From Anaeromicropila populeti (GTDB lineage: Bacteria; Bacillota; Clostridia; Lachnospirales; Lachnospiraceae), in assembly GCF_900112775.1 (NCBI RefSeq), contig NZ_FOYZ01000009.1, forward strand, positions 1 through 64,000: a stretch of DNA of 64,000 nt, written 5' to 3'. Below the pieces are notes generated by a model that was not told where the DNA came from, searched no databases, and saw only the letters and a program-made list of their open reading frames with translations. This document shows positions 53,148 through 63,800 of the stretch, piece after piece. How positions within the stretch are numbered: position 1 is the stretch's first letter; each line of letters opens with the position of its first letter. A program made the translations under genes and the position numbers.

Positions 53148-55232
53148 TTACTTTACATCTTTCATACTAAAACTAATTCTTCCCATCTTATCTTTTCCAA
53201 GGCAAACCACTTTCACTTTATCTCCAAGTGTGAGAACGTCCTCTACGTGATTCACTCTTTCTTTTGATATTTTAGAAATATGAACCATACCTTCTTTTCC
53301 AGGAGCAAATTCAATAAAAGCACCAAAATCTTTAATTGAAATGACTTTTCCTTCAAAGATCTGTCCTTCCTCAAAGTCTGTTGTAATTACTTTAATAATA
53401 CGGACAGCTTCTTGAATCATAGCGGCATCAGTACCACATACTGAAACTGCACCTTCATCAGAAATATCTATCTTAACGCCTGTCTGTTCAATAATTGCAT
53501 TAATTGTCTTACCTCTTTGTCCAACAACATCACCTATTTTAGCTGGATCTATCTTCACCTGCACAATCTTTGGTGCAAACTTTCCAACCTCTTTTCTAGG
53601 TTCGCTGATACAAGGCAGCATAATGTCATTCAGAATATACATTCTGGCTTCTCTTGTTTTACGAATTGCTTCTTCAATAATTGCTCTTGTTAACCCATGA
53701 ATTTTAATATCCATCTGGATTGCTGTAATACCATCTGGAGTACCTGCAACCTTAAAGTCCATATCTCCAAAAAAATCTTCTAGTCCCTGGATATCTGTTA
53801 ATACAATATAATCATCATCTGTTTCACCTGTTACCAATCCACAGGAAATACCTGCCACTGGCTTCTTAATAGGAACACCTGCTGCCATCAACGAAAGAGT
53901 AGAAGCACATACAGATGCCTGTGACGTGGAACCATTGGATTCAAATGTTTCTGAAACAGTACGAATTGCATATGGGAACTCTTGTTCTGAAGGAAGAACA
54001 GGTACCAAAGCACGTTCCGCCAAAGCACCATGTCCAATTTCACGACGTCCTGGACCTCTGGATGGTTTTGTTTCTCCAACCGAATAGGATGGAAAATTAT
54101 AGTGATGCATATATCTTTTAGAAGTTTCTGCTTCATCTAATCCATCAATACGCTGAGCATCAGAAAGAGGTGCTAATGTGGTTACCGTACAAATCTGAGT
54201 CTGTCCTCTTGTAAACATACCAGAACCATGCACTCTTGGAATTAAATCAATCTCTGCCGCTAACTTACGGATTTCGGTTATAGCTCTGCCATCTGGACGC
54301 TTATGATCCTTTAAAATCATTTTACGTACCGTCTTCTTCTCATACTGATAAATTGCTTCTCCCAGAACAGCAAGCCACTCTTCCTTTTCTGCAAATGCTT
54401 CTTCTAACTGTTCTCGCATTTTTTTCATATTTTCTTCTCGCTGTTGCTTTACATCTGTAAAAACAGCTTCCTCCATTTGCTCTGGAGGAACGATTTCTTT
54501 TATTGCGGCAAACAATTCTTCTGGCACTGCACAACTTGCATAGGAATGCTTTTCTTTTCCACATTCCGCCACAATAGTATCAATAAATTTAATTACTTCT
54601 TGATTAACACCATGAGCAGCAAAAATTGCCTCAATCATCTTATCTTCTGGCACTTCATTTGCACCAGCTTCAATCATAATTACTTTTTCTCTTGTAGAAG
54701 CAACCGTAAGCTGTAAATCGGATACTGCTTTCTGCGCTGCATTTGGATTAAATACAAATCCCCCATCTACAAGGCCTACCTGCGTTGTTGCACAAGGTCC
54801 ATCAAATGGAATATCTGAAATTGCCACTGCAATAGCAGAACCTAACATAGCAGTCAATTCCGGGCTGCAATCTGGATCAACAGACATTACCATATTGTTT
54901 AACGTTACATCATTTCTATAATCTTTTGGAAACAACGGTCTCATAGGACGATCAATTACGCGAGACGTAAGAATTGCATTCTCAGATGCTTTTCCTTCTC
55001 TCTTATTAAATCCACCAGGAATTTTACCCACTGCATACAATTTTTCTTCATATTCCACACTAAGTGGGAAGAAATCAATTCCTTCTCTTGGCTTATCCGA
55101 AGCTGTAGCCGTAGATAGTACTACAGTATCGCCATAATGCATGAATGCTGCACCATTTGCCTGGGCACCAACTCTGTTTACATCTACTGTCAGAGTTCTT
55201 CCCGCAAGCTCCATTGAAAAACTTTTATACAT
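53148..55232 (-). CDS. pnp: Polyribonucleotide nucleotidyltransferase (PNPase)
   Basis: Phosphorolytic 3'-5' exoribonuclease, working with RNase Y (rny, 441-1994) in mRNA decay. The 694-aa product has two RNase PH-like cores (FNKREGKASENAILTSRVIDRPMRP and the second with TETDDDYIVLTDIQGLEDFFGDMDFKVAGT) around a helical linker, then a KH domain (DVVGQRGKTINAIIEQTGV, about 565-583) and a C-terminal S1 domain (GKVISIKDFGAFIEF). AAGGAG lies 8 nt before the ATG. The usual upstream neighbour rpsO is absent. The leader carries a long hairpin. Confidence 0.98.
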   Translation of the reverse strand: MYKSFSMELAGRTLTVDVNRVGAQANGAAFMHYGDTVVLSTATASDKPREGIDFFPLSVEYEEKLYAVGKIPGGFNKREGKASENAILTSRVIDRPMRPLFPKDYRNDVTLNNMVMSVDPDCSPELTAMLGSAIAVAISDIPFDGPCATTQVGLVDGGFVFNPNAAQKAVSDLQLTVASTREKVIMIEAGANEVPEDKMIEAIFAAHGVNQEVIKFIDTIVAECGKEKHSYASCAVPEELFAAIKEIVPPEQMEEAVFTDVKQQREENMKKMREQLEEAFAEKEEWLAVLGEAIYQYEKKTVRKMILKDHKRPDGRAITEIRKLAAEIDLIPRVHGSGMFTRGQTQICTVTTLAPLSDAQRIDGLDEAETSKRYMHHYNFPSYSVGETKPSRGPGRREIGHGALAERALVPVLPSEQEFPYAIRTVSETFESNGSTSQASVCASTLSLMAAGVPIKKPVAGISCGLVTGETDDDYIVLTDIQGLEDFFGDMDFKVAGTPDGITAIQMDIKIHGLTRAIIEEAIRKTREARMYILNDIMLPCISEPRKEVGKFAPKIVQVKIDPAKIGDVVGQRGKTINAIIEQTGVKIDISDEGAVSVCGTDAAMIQEAVRIIKVITTDFEEGQIFEGKVISIKDFGAFIEFAPGKEGMVHISKISKERVNHVEDVLTLGDKVKVVCLGKDKMGRISFSMKDVK

Positions 55233-55262
55233 ATTATATCTCCTTATTTATACTATTTGGCA

Positions 55263-55333
55263 GGAGATGCCGAAACAACTGAACAAGCCATTGCTCTGCA
55301 ATGAATTCTTCAGAAGTCTCGGTGTACATCTCC
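55263..55333 (-). promoter_or_regulatory. Long leader stem-loop of pnp mRNA
   Basis: Read leftward, four stacked helices can form: GGAGATG/CATCTCC (plus 55327-55333 and 55263-55269), CCGAGAC/GTTTCGG, CTGAA/TTCAG and an apical CATTGC-AGA-GCAATG. They are separated by a 4-nt bulge, a 2x2 loop and a 5x5 loop. The base of the structure ends about 30 nt upstream of the start codon. There is no U-run, so it is not a terminator. It resembles the RNase III-cleaved autoregulatory hairpin of E. coli pnp in placement, not in sequence. Confidence 0.65.
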
Positions 55334-55350
55334 ACCACGTTAACTCTTAC

Positions 55351-55359
55351 ATTATATCA
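55351..55359 (-). promoter_or_regulatory. Extended -10 promoter of pnp
   Basis: Read leftward, TGA-TATAAT is a perfect extended -10 element with a poor -35. The predicted start near 55344 gives a leader of about 112 nt that includes the whole stem-loop. Confidence 0.6.
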
Positions 55360-55425
55360 CTAATGAAATTATTATGCTATAGATTTTTTTATGTAACATT
55401 CTTTTTTCCATATTTTCTTAATAAT

Positions 55426-55459
55426 AGAAATACGTGTCCCTACCAGAACACGCATTTCT
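55426..55459 (-). terminator. Intrinsic terminator after the beta-mannosidase gene
   Basis: 12-bp stem (arms plus 55426-55437 and 55448-55459, one G-U pair) with a 10-nt loop, followed leftward by a mixed T-rich tract. It lies 8 bp after the stop codon. Confidence 0.7.
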
Positions 55460-55466
55460 ATCATTG

Positions 55467-57914
55467 CTATCTTATATGATACACTGACCTTACCAATATC
55501 TCCTTTGCTTCCCCTTCTTCAATTTGGATCACCCGTTCTCCCTTGTTCATATCAAAAAAGTTGTCTGACAAAATCAAATCTCCATCTACTGCCTGAATTT
55601 CAACACCTTTTGCAAAGCTTTCTGCACAAACGATAATTTGTTTTCCTTTTCTCTCACAAGTTAATTTCGGATCTAAAAAATTGAAATGCTTCGGCATAGT
55701 AAATAAGCAGGTTCCTTGGGAAACAACCGTATTTTCCACCATCAATTCAAAGCTTAGGTAAGTTTCCCATTCATTAATAAATGAAAAATCTAATTTTTCC
55801 AGCCATACACTAGACAATGCCGGCACCTGCACTGCAATCTCCCCTGATAGGATTACTGTACTATCTGGAGTCCTTAATGCCCATTTTACAATACCCTGTA
55901 CCTCTGCTCTCGTTTCATTTGCAACATTAAGACGGGCTGATTTTTCAATTTTTCCAGGCTCCATGATGCAGTGAGGACGTTCTGTCATTTCCCCCACCTC
56001 TTCACAGGAAATCATAATAGGTGCAAAGGCTCTTTTTTCTGCATAGTGTAAAGCTTTCCATCTGCCATAATAATCAATGCTGGACCAAGATGCTACAGGC
56101 CAGATATCATTTAACTGCCAGACTACCGTCCCCATACATCTTCCTCTGTTTCTCCGGTTATGTTCAATTCCATAGCGGATACTATCTGCCTGCAAAAGCT
56201 GGGACGCATATAATAAAAGTTCAAAATTCTGTGGGTACAAATAAGTGTCTGAAAGATAACTTAGTATTTTACCATTGGCAGCCCGGTTTCTTTGGTGCAT
56301 TTCCATCACTCTGGAAAAAATATTTCGATCTCTTTCTTCCGTAAATGCTTTAACTGTCTTGAAATCTGGAAACGACTGAAAGCCAAATTCTGACAAATAT
56401 CTAAAATAAAATTTCCTAAATTCTGAAAATGGCTTATTTCCATGCCAAACATCCCAGTAATGGGCATCTCCACGATTTTCATCCCATGGATTATCATAAT
56501 TTCCCCCTGATGAAGGTGACGATGGCCAGTAAAAGGTATTGGGATCCTCTTCCCTTAAAATCTGCGGAATAATATATTCAAATATTTTTATATAATCACA
56601 AGTCTGCTTGATAGATGGCTTCCATACCTTATCTAGCGTCTGCGTCTCCATTTCATTATTCCCACACCATAATGCCAGTGAAGCATGGTGGCGGATTCTT
56701 CTTACATTCTCTATTGTTTCCTGCCGAATATTTTCCTCAAATTCCTCATCTAATTCATAGGATGCACACGCATACATAAAATCCTGCCACACAAGCAATC
56801 CTTCTTCATCACATATTTCATAAAAATAGTCATCTGGGTAATAGCCCCCACCCCATACCCGAATGGAATTGTAATTGGCTCTGATGCAGTCTTTCAATAA
56901 TTTTCTAGTTCTTTCCTCTGTACAGCGTCCCAAAACAGAGTCCTCTGGGATGTAGTCTGCACCCATGGCAAACACTTTAATACCATTAACCTCATGAGCA
57001 AAGCAATTACCCCATTCATCCTTGTCCTGATTAATCGTAAGTGTTCTAAGACCTATTTTTTTCTCCCAAACATCGAGAACTTCACCTTCCATATCTTTCA
57101 AAACTGCTTTCACTGTATATAAAGGCTGCTCTCCATATCCATTAGGCCACCATAATTTAGGTTGTTCAATTACAATGATATCATTATTATTTTGTGCAAA
57201 TACTTTGCCATCAGGTGATGTAACTGTGATTTCTGTTACCTGTTCCAGACTTTCTCCAAAAACCTCACAAATAACATCAAAAATTAATTCCACTCTATTC
57301 TCAAAATGCTCTTGTGAAACATAAACAGAATCAAATCTAGCAGTTCTGATTGAAAGCAGACTTACATTTCTCCAGATTCCTGCATCAGGAAGTCTTGGTC
57401 CCCAGTCCCATCCAAACATGCAGTGTGCCTTCCTCAAATGAGGAAATCCTTCCATTGACTCCTGAACACCACCTGTATATATTTTTTCATTTTCTTCTTT
57501 AATATATTTGGTTGGAGAATGAAGAATTATCGTAAGCACATTCAAACCTGTCTGCACAGATTCTCCAATGGAGAATTCCCATATACGATGCATGTTATTG
57601 GTATACCCCAAATGCTCATCATTGAGATAGATATCTGCCAGTGTATCAATTCCATCAAAACGGAGAATAAGCTCATCTTCTAGCAGTTCTTCCTCTACCA
57701 TGAATTCTGTTTTATATTCAAAATCATTTTCCATTAGTTTTAGAGCATTTAATTCATTATCACGATAAAAAGGATCTGGAATCTTGTTTAATTTTAACAA
57801 TGTGCCATAAACTGATCCAGGAACTTCTGCCTCCATATATTCCCCACCAATATCAAAAACATTTTCACCAATAATCTTTATCTGCCAAATACCATTTAAA
57901 TTTACTATTTTCAT
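55467..57914 (-). CDS. Glycoside hydrolase family 2 beta-mannosidase
   Basis: The 815-aa GH2 enzyme has the jelly-roll N-terminal domain (with RKAHCMFGWDWGPRLPD, a beta-mannosidase signature), an immunoglobulin-like domain and a TIM barrel with acid/base Glu421 in WCGNNEMET and nucleophile Glu509 in LSEFGFQSFP. Both motifs point to beta-mannosidase rather than beta-galactosidase. No signal peptide is present, so it would act on imported manno-oligosaccharides or N-glycan fragments. The ATG at 57914 is chosen because GGAAGG is 8 nt upstream. It is 34 bp downstream of a cardiolipin synthase gene on the same strand, with no sugar transporter nearby. Confidence 0.9.
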   Translation of the reverse strand: MKIVNLNGIWQIKIIGENVFDIGGEYMEAEVPGSVYGTLLKLNKIPDPFYRDNELNALKLMENDFEYKTEFMVEEELLEDELILRFDGIDTLADIYLNDEHLGYTNNMHRIWEFSIGESVQTGLNVLTIILHSPTKYIKEENEKIYTGGVQESMEGFPHLRKAHCMFGWDWGPRLPDAGIWRNVSLLSIRTARFDSVYVSQEHFENRVELIFDVICEVFGESLEQVTEITVTSPDGKVFAQNNNDIIVIEQPKLWWPNGYGEQPLYTVKAVLKDMEGEVLDVWEKKIGLRTLTINQDKDEWGNCFAHEVNGIKVFAMGADYIPEDSVLGRCTEERTRKLLKDCIRANYNSIRVWGGGYYPDDYFYEICDEEGLLVWQDFMYACASYELDEEFEENIRQETIENVRRIRHHASLALWCGNNEMETQTLDKVWKPSIKQTCDYIKIFEYIIPQILREEDPNTFYWPSSPSSGGNYDNPWDENRGDAHYWDVWHGNKPFSEFRKFYFRYLSEFGFQSFPDFKTVKAFTEERDRNIFSRVMEMHQRNRAANGKILSYLSDTYLYPQNFELLLYASQLLQADSIRYGIEHNRRNRGRCMGTVVWQLNDIWPVASWSSIDYYGRWKALHYAEKRAFAPIMISCEEVGEMTERPHCIMEPGKIEKSARLNVANETRAEVQGIVKWALRTPDSTVILSGEIAVQVPALSSVWLEKLDFSFINEWETYLSFELMVENTVVSQGTCLFTMPKHFNFLDPKLTCERKGKQIIVCAESFAKGVEIQAVDGDLILSDNFFDMNKGERVIQIEEGEAKEILVRSVYHIR

Positions 57915-57948
57915 CGCTATATCCTTCCTGTCCTGATCCATTTCTATT

Positions 57949-59550
57949 TTACATTAAAGTAGAAAACATATTAAGTACTGCTTGTTTTACTTTCATAAAA
58001 AATGGACGGCTGCGCCACTCTTCATACGTAATTTCATGACTTTCTTCCATTGCACTTACCAGATCTTCTTTCACTGTCTGTATTACTTCATTATTGCAAA
58101 TCCATACACCGTTTTCATAATGAAGATAGAAGCTTCTATAGTCCATATTGATAGTGCCTACCACTCCACTATTTTCATTGATAATTGTTTTTGCGTGAAG
58201 AAATCCAGGGGTATACTCATAAATCCTCACACCATTTTTCAGCAGATAACCATAATTGTAGTTTGTAATCAATTTTACATGGGGTTTGTCCGGAATATAC
58301 GGTGTAAGAATTCTGACATCCACTCCGCCTTTTGCGGCAGCAATCAGTGCCTCCTTCATATCGTCTTCAATGATCAGATAGGGGGTTGTAATATAAAGAA
58401 ATTCTGCTGCGTAATAAATCATCTGTTTATAAATATTTTCAATCGGATTATTAGGATTATTCGCTGGTCCATCGGAAATCACCTGGCAATACACCTTACT
58501 CTCTGGGAACTGGGCAGTTGGACGGTATTTATTATAATCAACCATAGTATATCCCCCACAAACTTCCCACATTTGAAAGAAAGTAATAGTAAGCCCCCAA
58601 ACTGCTTCTCCTTTCAGCCGTATCGCATTATCCTTCCAGATGCCAAATCGCTCTACCAAATTAGCATATTCATCTGCAATATTAAATCCCCCTGTAAAGC
58701 CTATATTTCCATCAATCACAATAATTTTCTGATGGCTGCGGTAATTCATATATAACTTGTCTGTATACTTATGAATGGGATTAAATACCCTGACTTGAAA
58801 GCCATCCTGTTCTAATTTTCTTTTGAAATGTTTTTCAGTTCGGATCATTGCCCCAAAATCGTCATACAGAAACTTTACTTCTACACCACTTTTAATTTTT
58901 CTTACTAATATTTCATAAAGCTTATCCCAAATTCCACCCTCTGCAACAATAAAGAAGTCAATTAGAATAAAGTGCTCTGCTTTCTCTAATTCCTCGAATA
59001 TAACCCGAAACACATCTTCTGCCATTGGATAATAATCAATTTGATTATTTTTGTATAATGGAAACCCTTCATTAGACATATATCTAGAAATCCTTCTCTG
59101 TGATGGATTTTCAAGATAAAATTCTTCCTCCGTCTGCTTATCATGTATGGCATAGGAAAAACCATGTCTCATAATCCGTAATATGTCTCTTTCAATTTTT
59201 TTCTTAGAGTCTGGTTTTCCCCAAAGCAGGTACATGATATGTCCAGAAATAGGTAGTGCCAGTGCAATGCAAATCCACGCAATCTTATAGGATGGGCTCC
59301 GATTATCATTGACTAGGTTTAGGACCAGGATGATACTAAAAATCTCCAGAACGATATAAAAATATATTGTTACGTTTTGTAAAATGAAAGGCAAAATAAT
59401 AATAATCGCAAATTGTAGGAGAACTAATAATCCTACTAAACACCCTCTTAGAAATCCACTTAAACTATTCTCTATTCTTCCTTTTAGTTCATCCTTTAAA
59501 TTACCAGGATGCTCCGAAAACCAAGATTCTCTATTATCTCTCTCGTTCAT
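57949..59550 (-). CDS. cls: Cardiolipin synthase (phospholipase D family)
   Basis: Membrane enzyme joining two phosphatidylglycerols. The 533-aa product has two N-terminal membrane segments (about residues 38-85), an amphipathic charged region and two PLD domains. The first HKD motif is intact (HQKIIVIDGNIGFTGG, H-x-K-x4-D). The second reads HAKTIINEN followed by GTINMDYRSF, with Glu where Asp is usual. Length is typical of Firmicutes Cls (about 480-510 aa) plus a short N-terminal extension. It has its own promoter at 59588-59616, and GGGAG precedes the ATG. Confidence 0.93.
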   Translation of the reverse strand: MNERDNRESWFSEHPGNLKDELKGRIENSLSGFLRGCLVGLLVLLQFAIIIILPFILQNVTIYFYIVLEIFSIILVLNLVNDNRSPSYKIAWICIALALPISGHIMYLLWGKPDSKKKIERDILRIMRHGFSYAIHDKQTEEEFYLENPSQRRISRYMSNEGFPLYKNNQIDYYPMAEDVFRVIFEELEKAEHFILIDFFIVAEGGIWDKLYEILVRKIKSGVEVKFLYDDFGAMIRTEKHFKRKLEQDGFQVRVFNPIHKYTDKLYMNYRSHQKIIVIDGNIGFTGGFNIADEYANLVERFGIWKDNAIRLKGEAVWGLTITFFQMWEVCGGYTMVDYNKYRPTAQFPESKVYCQVISDGPANNPNNPIENIYKQMIYYAAEFLYITTPYLIIEDDMKEALIAAAKGGVDVRILTPYIPDKPHVKLITNYNYGYLLKNGVRIYEYTPGFLHAKTIINENSGVVGTINMDYRSFYLHYENGVWICNNEVIQTVKEDLVSAMEESHEITYEEWRSRPFFMKVKQAVLNMFSTLM

Positions 59551-59587
59551 CGTTTACTCCCTACACATTTATTTTAAAGTAACTAGC

Positions 59588-59616
59588 ATTATACCATGAA
59601 AATGACTATAATACAA
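59588..59616 (-). promoter_or_regulatory. sigmaA promoter of cls-beta-mannosidase
   Basis: Minus-strand -10 TATAAT (59588-59593, perfect, with an upstream TG giving an extended -10), 17-bp spacer, -35 TTGTAT (59611-59616). Confidence 0.7.
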
Positions 59617-59629
59617 ATTTTAATTGGTT

Positions 59630-59658
59630 TTGACTTCCTCTGCTTTTTCGATTATAAT
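59630..59658 (+). promoter_or_regulatory. sigmaA promoter of the YprB-like gene
   Basis: -35 TTGACT (59630-59635), 17-bp spacer, perfect -10 TATAAT (59653-59658). The predicted start leaves a leader of only about 14 nt, holding AAAGGAGG. It is divergent from the cls promoter, with 14 bp between the elements. Confidence 0.75.
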
Positions 59659-59678
59659 TTGTAAAAGGAGGTCGAACT

Positions 59679-60794
59679 ATGATTACAATTCAAAAAACCC
59701 TACAGATTTCAAACCCTTATCCCTTTCACCGCCAATACTCTGTTTCCTGTGAAGACTGCCTCTTCTTCGATATTGAAACAACTGGCTTTCAAGCTGATAT
59801 TTCTAACGTATATTTGATTGGCTGCTGCTTTTTTCAGAATAACCATTGGCAACTTATCCAGTGGTTTGCAGATGATTATATCAGTGAAAAAAATATTTTG
59901 GAGGAATTTGTTAAAAAGGCAAAATCCTTATCTGTTTTGCTACATTATAATGGAACGGGATTTGACTTACCTTATCTGAAAAAAAAGTTTATTCAACATG
60001 ACATCGACTATGATTTCAGCAATCTTGTCAGCATAGATTTATATAAAAAAATATGTCCTTATAAATGGCTGCTTCCCTTCTCCAGTTTAAAGCAAAAATC
60101 TATTGAGGAATTCTTGTCTGTCCCACGTAAGGATTTATATTCTGGAGGTGATTTAATTTCAGCTTATGTTTCCTTTATAAAAGAGCATTTTATGAAACTC
60201 CCTGAAGAAAATGAACACTTACATCTCCTTCTACTCCACAATGAAGAAGATGTTTCAAATTTGATTTTACTTACTCAGGTTTTATCCTACAGTCATTTAT
60301 TTGAAACGATTCCCCACACCACATATAGATTGGTTAATAATATCTTATATCTAACTGGCAGCACAAATTATCCTCTTCCTCATCCACTTTTCGTTCAAAT
60401 GGACGCTGTTACATTTACTGCCCATGATACCAGCTTTCAATTAGAGATTTCTTTAATCCAGGGTGAACTAAAATATTTCTTTTCAAATTATAAAGAGTAT
60501 TATTATTTGCCCGAAGAGGACACTGCTATTCATAAAAGTGTTGCTGAATTTGTTGATAAGGCACACAGGATAAAAGCCAAAGCATCTAACTGCTATACTA
60601 GAAAAGCTGGACTGTTTGCACCACAGTATAACGGAACACTTGAACCTAAATTTAAATATGCTTATAAAGATAAACAAAGTTTTATTGAAATGAATTCTTC
60701 GTTGATGGAAAAAGAATATGTTCGTAATCAATATGCATTTTCCATCCTTACTTATTTATGTCAATGCAAAACTAGAAATATACAACGAAAGTAA
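59679..60794 (+). CDS. RNase H-like exonuclease (YprB family)
   Basis: The 371-aa protein has an N-terminal DnaQ-like 3'-5' exonuclease fold: motif I FFDIETTGF (about residue 30), motif II LHYNGTGFDLPYL (about 88-100) and motif III LHNEEDVSNLILL (about 187-199). These supply the acidic metal-binding residues of the YprB/COG3359 group. The remaining 160 residues are less recognisable. Substrate (DNA or RNA) is not established for the family as far as I know. It is a stand-alone gene with a near-consensus promoter. Confidence 0.85.
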   Translation: MITIQKTLQISNPYPFHRQYSVSCEDCLFFDIETTGFQADISNVYLIGCCFFQNNHWQLIQWFADDYISEKNILEEFVKKAKSLSVLLHYNGTGFDLPYLKKKFIQHDIDYDFSNLVSIDLYKKICPYKWLLPFSSLKQKSIEEFLSVPRKDLYSGGDLISAYVSFIKEHFMKLPEENEHLHLLLLHNEEDVSNLILLTQVLSYSHLFETIPHTTYRLVNNILYLTGSTNYPLPHPLFVQMDAVTFTAHDTSFQLEISLIQGELKYFFSNYKEYYYLPEEDTAIHKSVAEFVDKAHRIKAKASNCYTRKAGLFAPQYNGTLEPKFKYAYKDKQSFIEMNSSLMEKEYVRNQYAFSILTYLCQCKTRNIQRK

Positions 60795-60817
60795 GGGGCA
60801 GAAATCATCTGCCCCTT
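60793..60817. terminator. Bidirectional hairpin between YprB-like and surface protein genes
   Basis: 9-bp GC-rich arms AAGGGGCAG/CTGCCCCTT with a 7-nt loop, overlapping the YprB stop codon. T-runs are short on both sides, so efficiency is uncertain. Confidence 0.6.
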
Positions 60818-60832
60818 ATTGATTAAGTAATT

Positions 60833-63800
60833 TTATAATCGTCTTCTACGATAGAAAATAAATAGTCCTGTTCCTATTAATGACCCCATTCCTCCAATGG
60901 TTCCAATTACCGCACGTCTGTTGTTGTAGTATTGTACCCATCTATTTTGTGTAATCAGGAAATCTTTTATCTCTTTTGCCGTCGTATTGCCCGCAGCATC
61001 CTTTACCAGAATACTTAAATCCTGACGTTTATCAAGACCATCAATATTAAAACTAAGATCACCTTGAACATCTGAAATGGCTTCTACATCCCATGTGTGA
61101 TAAACCGTATCATTCAGTCTGACTTCAACCTCTTCTACGTAAATATTATCCTTTACAACAACATAAACCAATTGGGTCTCTGCGTTATAAATCTTATTGT
61201 CTTCTATACCAGAAACCGTTATTACTGGACTTGTTTTGTCAATTGTAAATTTTATTTCCTTGTTATTTACTGTATTATCCGATTGATTTTCTGCTGCATC
61301 AGTTGATGTAATAATAACTGAATAATTTCCTTCTTTTTCAAAGTTATCTGCAAATATTGTATACGTATACTCTTTCCAGTTTGCTGTATCTTCTGATTTT
61401 GTAACTGCATAATCTTCATTTTCTGTCAGCAGCTGGACGCTTCCATCTTTTACATAGCTTACGGCATATTCTGTAAGCACATCTACATTTACCTCTCTAA
61501 CTTGTAAATCTGGAACCTCTTTATTATATTTATTTAATATTCCTTCTGTCTCTTCTGATATGTCATAAGTAGAACCAAAGCGGTTTACACTGAATTCTAC
61601 ACTTTCTTTAATAGAATTTCCCGCTTTATCATAAATAACAGCGTCCAAAGTATAGATATCATCTATTTCCTTTGTTTCCTCAAAAATGTCTAACGTAACC
61701 TTCTGCCCTTTTCCAATCGCTGCTCGCGTAAATCCATCTCTCACTTTTCCACGTTTTTTCCCTGTCAGTGTAATAACAGAACGGTTTGTATCCAGATTTG
61801 TGTCTGTAAAGGTTACCGTTGGTACCACCTTACTGTTATACGCGTGCTTTGCCTCTACGCCCTCTATTTTCAATTCTGGCTCAGACTGATCCACAATAAA
61901 CTCCTGCTTACTGATTACTTCACTCTGATTTCCTGCCATATCAACATAGCTGACAGTAATAGAGTACTCACCATCTTCCCCGCAATCAATCGTAGCCTGA
62001 TGATGATCTCCATTTGCTGACCATCCGCCAACACCTGGAGCACTTACAACCGCACCATCTAACCGGCGGGTAACATCAATTTTCACATCGGAAACGTAAA
62101 AGTTATGTTCATCAATTTCAACTGTAGCCAAACGTGCATTTCTATAGTAAGCAGTATTTTCAGCATTATTATTGCTGTACTGGATTGCTACTACTGGCAC
62201 TGTTTTATCAATGATAAATTCATCCTTGTGCTCATAATCAGCCTTGTTTCCAGCCATATCTGTATATGTAACTGTAAATTCATACTCACCATCTTCTGCA
62301 AAAGGAATACTAGCCGTATGCTTAATTCCATCTTCCTTCCAACTGCCCGCAGATGGTTTCATATTGGTTACTTCCGTACCATTTCGTTTAATCGAGATTA
62401 CCACATCTTCTGGATTAAAATTTAATTCATCAATCTCAATTTTTGCTGTCCGAACTTCTTTAAAATACTTATCATTTACATTTGAATTATTATCATAAGT
62501 AATCTTAAGTACTGGTTTTGTAATGTCGATTTTGTATGTTTCTGTCTTCGTAACAGCAACATTTCCTACATTATCGAAATACGAAACCTGAACCCGAACT
62601 TCATTATTGTTATTCTCTTTTGCCGTCAAGGTAACCGTTTCACCCCACTGGTACGTAATATCTTTTGAATTAGAGAACTCTACATCTCCAGAAACCGCTG
62701 AACCAGCTGAGTATGATAAGCTGTTTATTCCATCGTAATCTTCTTTTACTGCCAGCTTCACTTTTACATCACCACTATAGATGCCATTTTCATTCGGTTT
62801 TGACATAGGTTCAATGGAAATTGTATCTTGTAGTGTTTGGGCTGCTTTTTTATTCTTCAGTATCAGAGAAGTTGCCTTTGTATAATTACCTTCACCCGAT
62901 ACATTCCCTGAATAGTCTGTTGCCTTGGCATACACAGTACCTTTAAAGTCAGGCGAAAGTGTAAAACTCACTTCTTTTGTACTTGTTTTCTTATTATCCA
63001 CAACTATTTTCTTCTCATTTTGCTTTCCTGCTGTTTCATCTTCTGTATAATATTCAATTGTATGAATACCACTCATTCCATCCTCTGTTGAAATATTTAC
63101 TGAAATTGCTTCCTTTGCAAAATAGCCAAATGAAATAAAATTAATAAATTTTGCAACTGCACCAGAATTTTTCTCTTTATAAACAATATCTGTCTTTTCC
63201 AGCACTGGTGCATCTTTATCAATAATAAATGTACTCGGATCACTTAATTCCCAGCTTTCACTATTTCCTGCTGCATCCACGCAGGTTATTTTTAGAGTAT
63301 ATTCACCGTTTGTGTCAAAAGCTATATTCTGAGAGTGGATCGCATTATTGGTAATTTCCGTACCTGGAACTGGAGCGGAAATCGTTTTACCATTCATATC
63401 ACGCGCCTCCACTGAAATGGTCGTATTAGACGCAATATAGTTCACCTCTTCAATTACAACCGAAGCTGTTCTGGCCTGCTTGTAGCAATTTCCATTCTCT
63501 GCCGATACATTATCAAAATTAACTTTAATTTCTGGTTTTAACGTATCAATTGTGAATTCTTCTGACTGTTTTGTTCCCGTATTGCCACAGGCATCTATAC
63601 ATTCTACCTGTATCTTATACTTTCCATCTGTACTAAAATTCACTGACGCAGTATATGTATTGTCCTTTGATTTTGTCCATCCTGATGCAGTTGGTCCTCC
63701 TGTTATAACCTTAGTCTGCTCTGGAATAAAATTATGCTCAAAAATTGTAATCGTTGCCGTTCTGCTTTTATTATAAAAGTTGGTTGAATTGGTTGCATCA

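Noticed and set aside
55233-55466. Expected rpsO gene upstream of pnp
   Set aside because: Looked for ribosomal protein S15 in all frames of the gap. Only the pnp leader hairpin, its promoter and the terminator of the previous gene are there.
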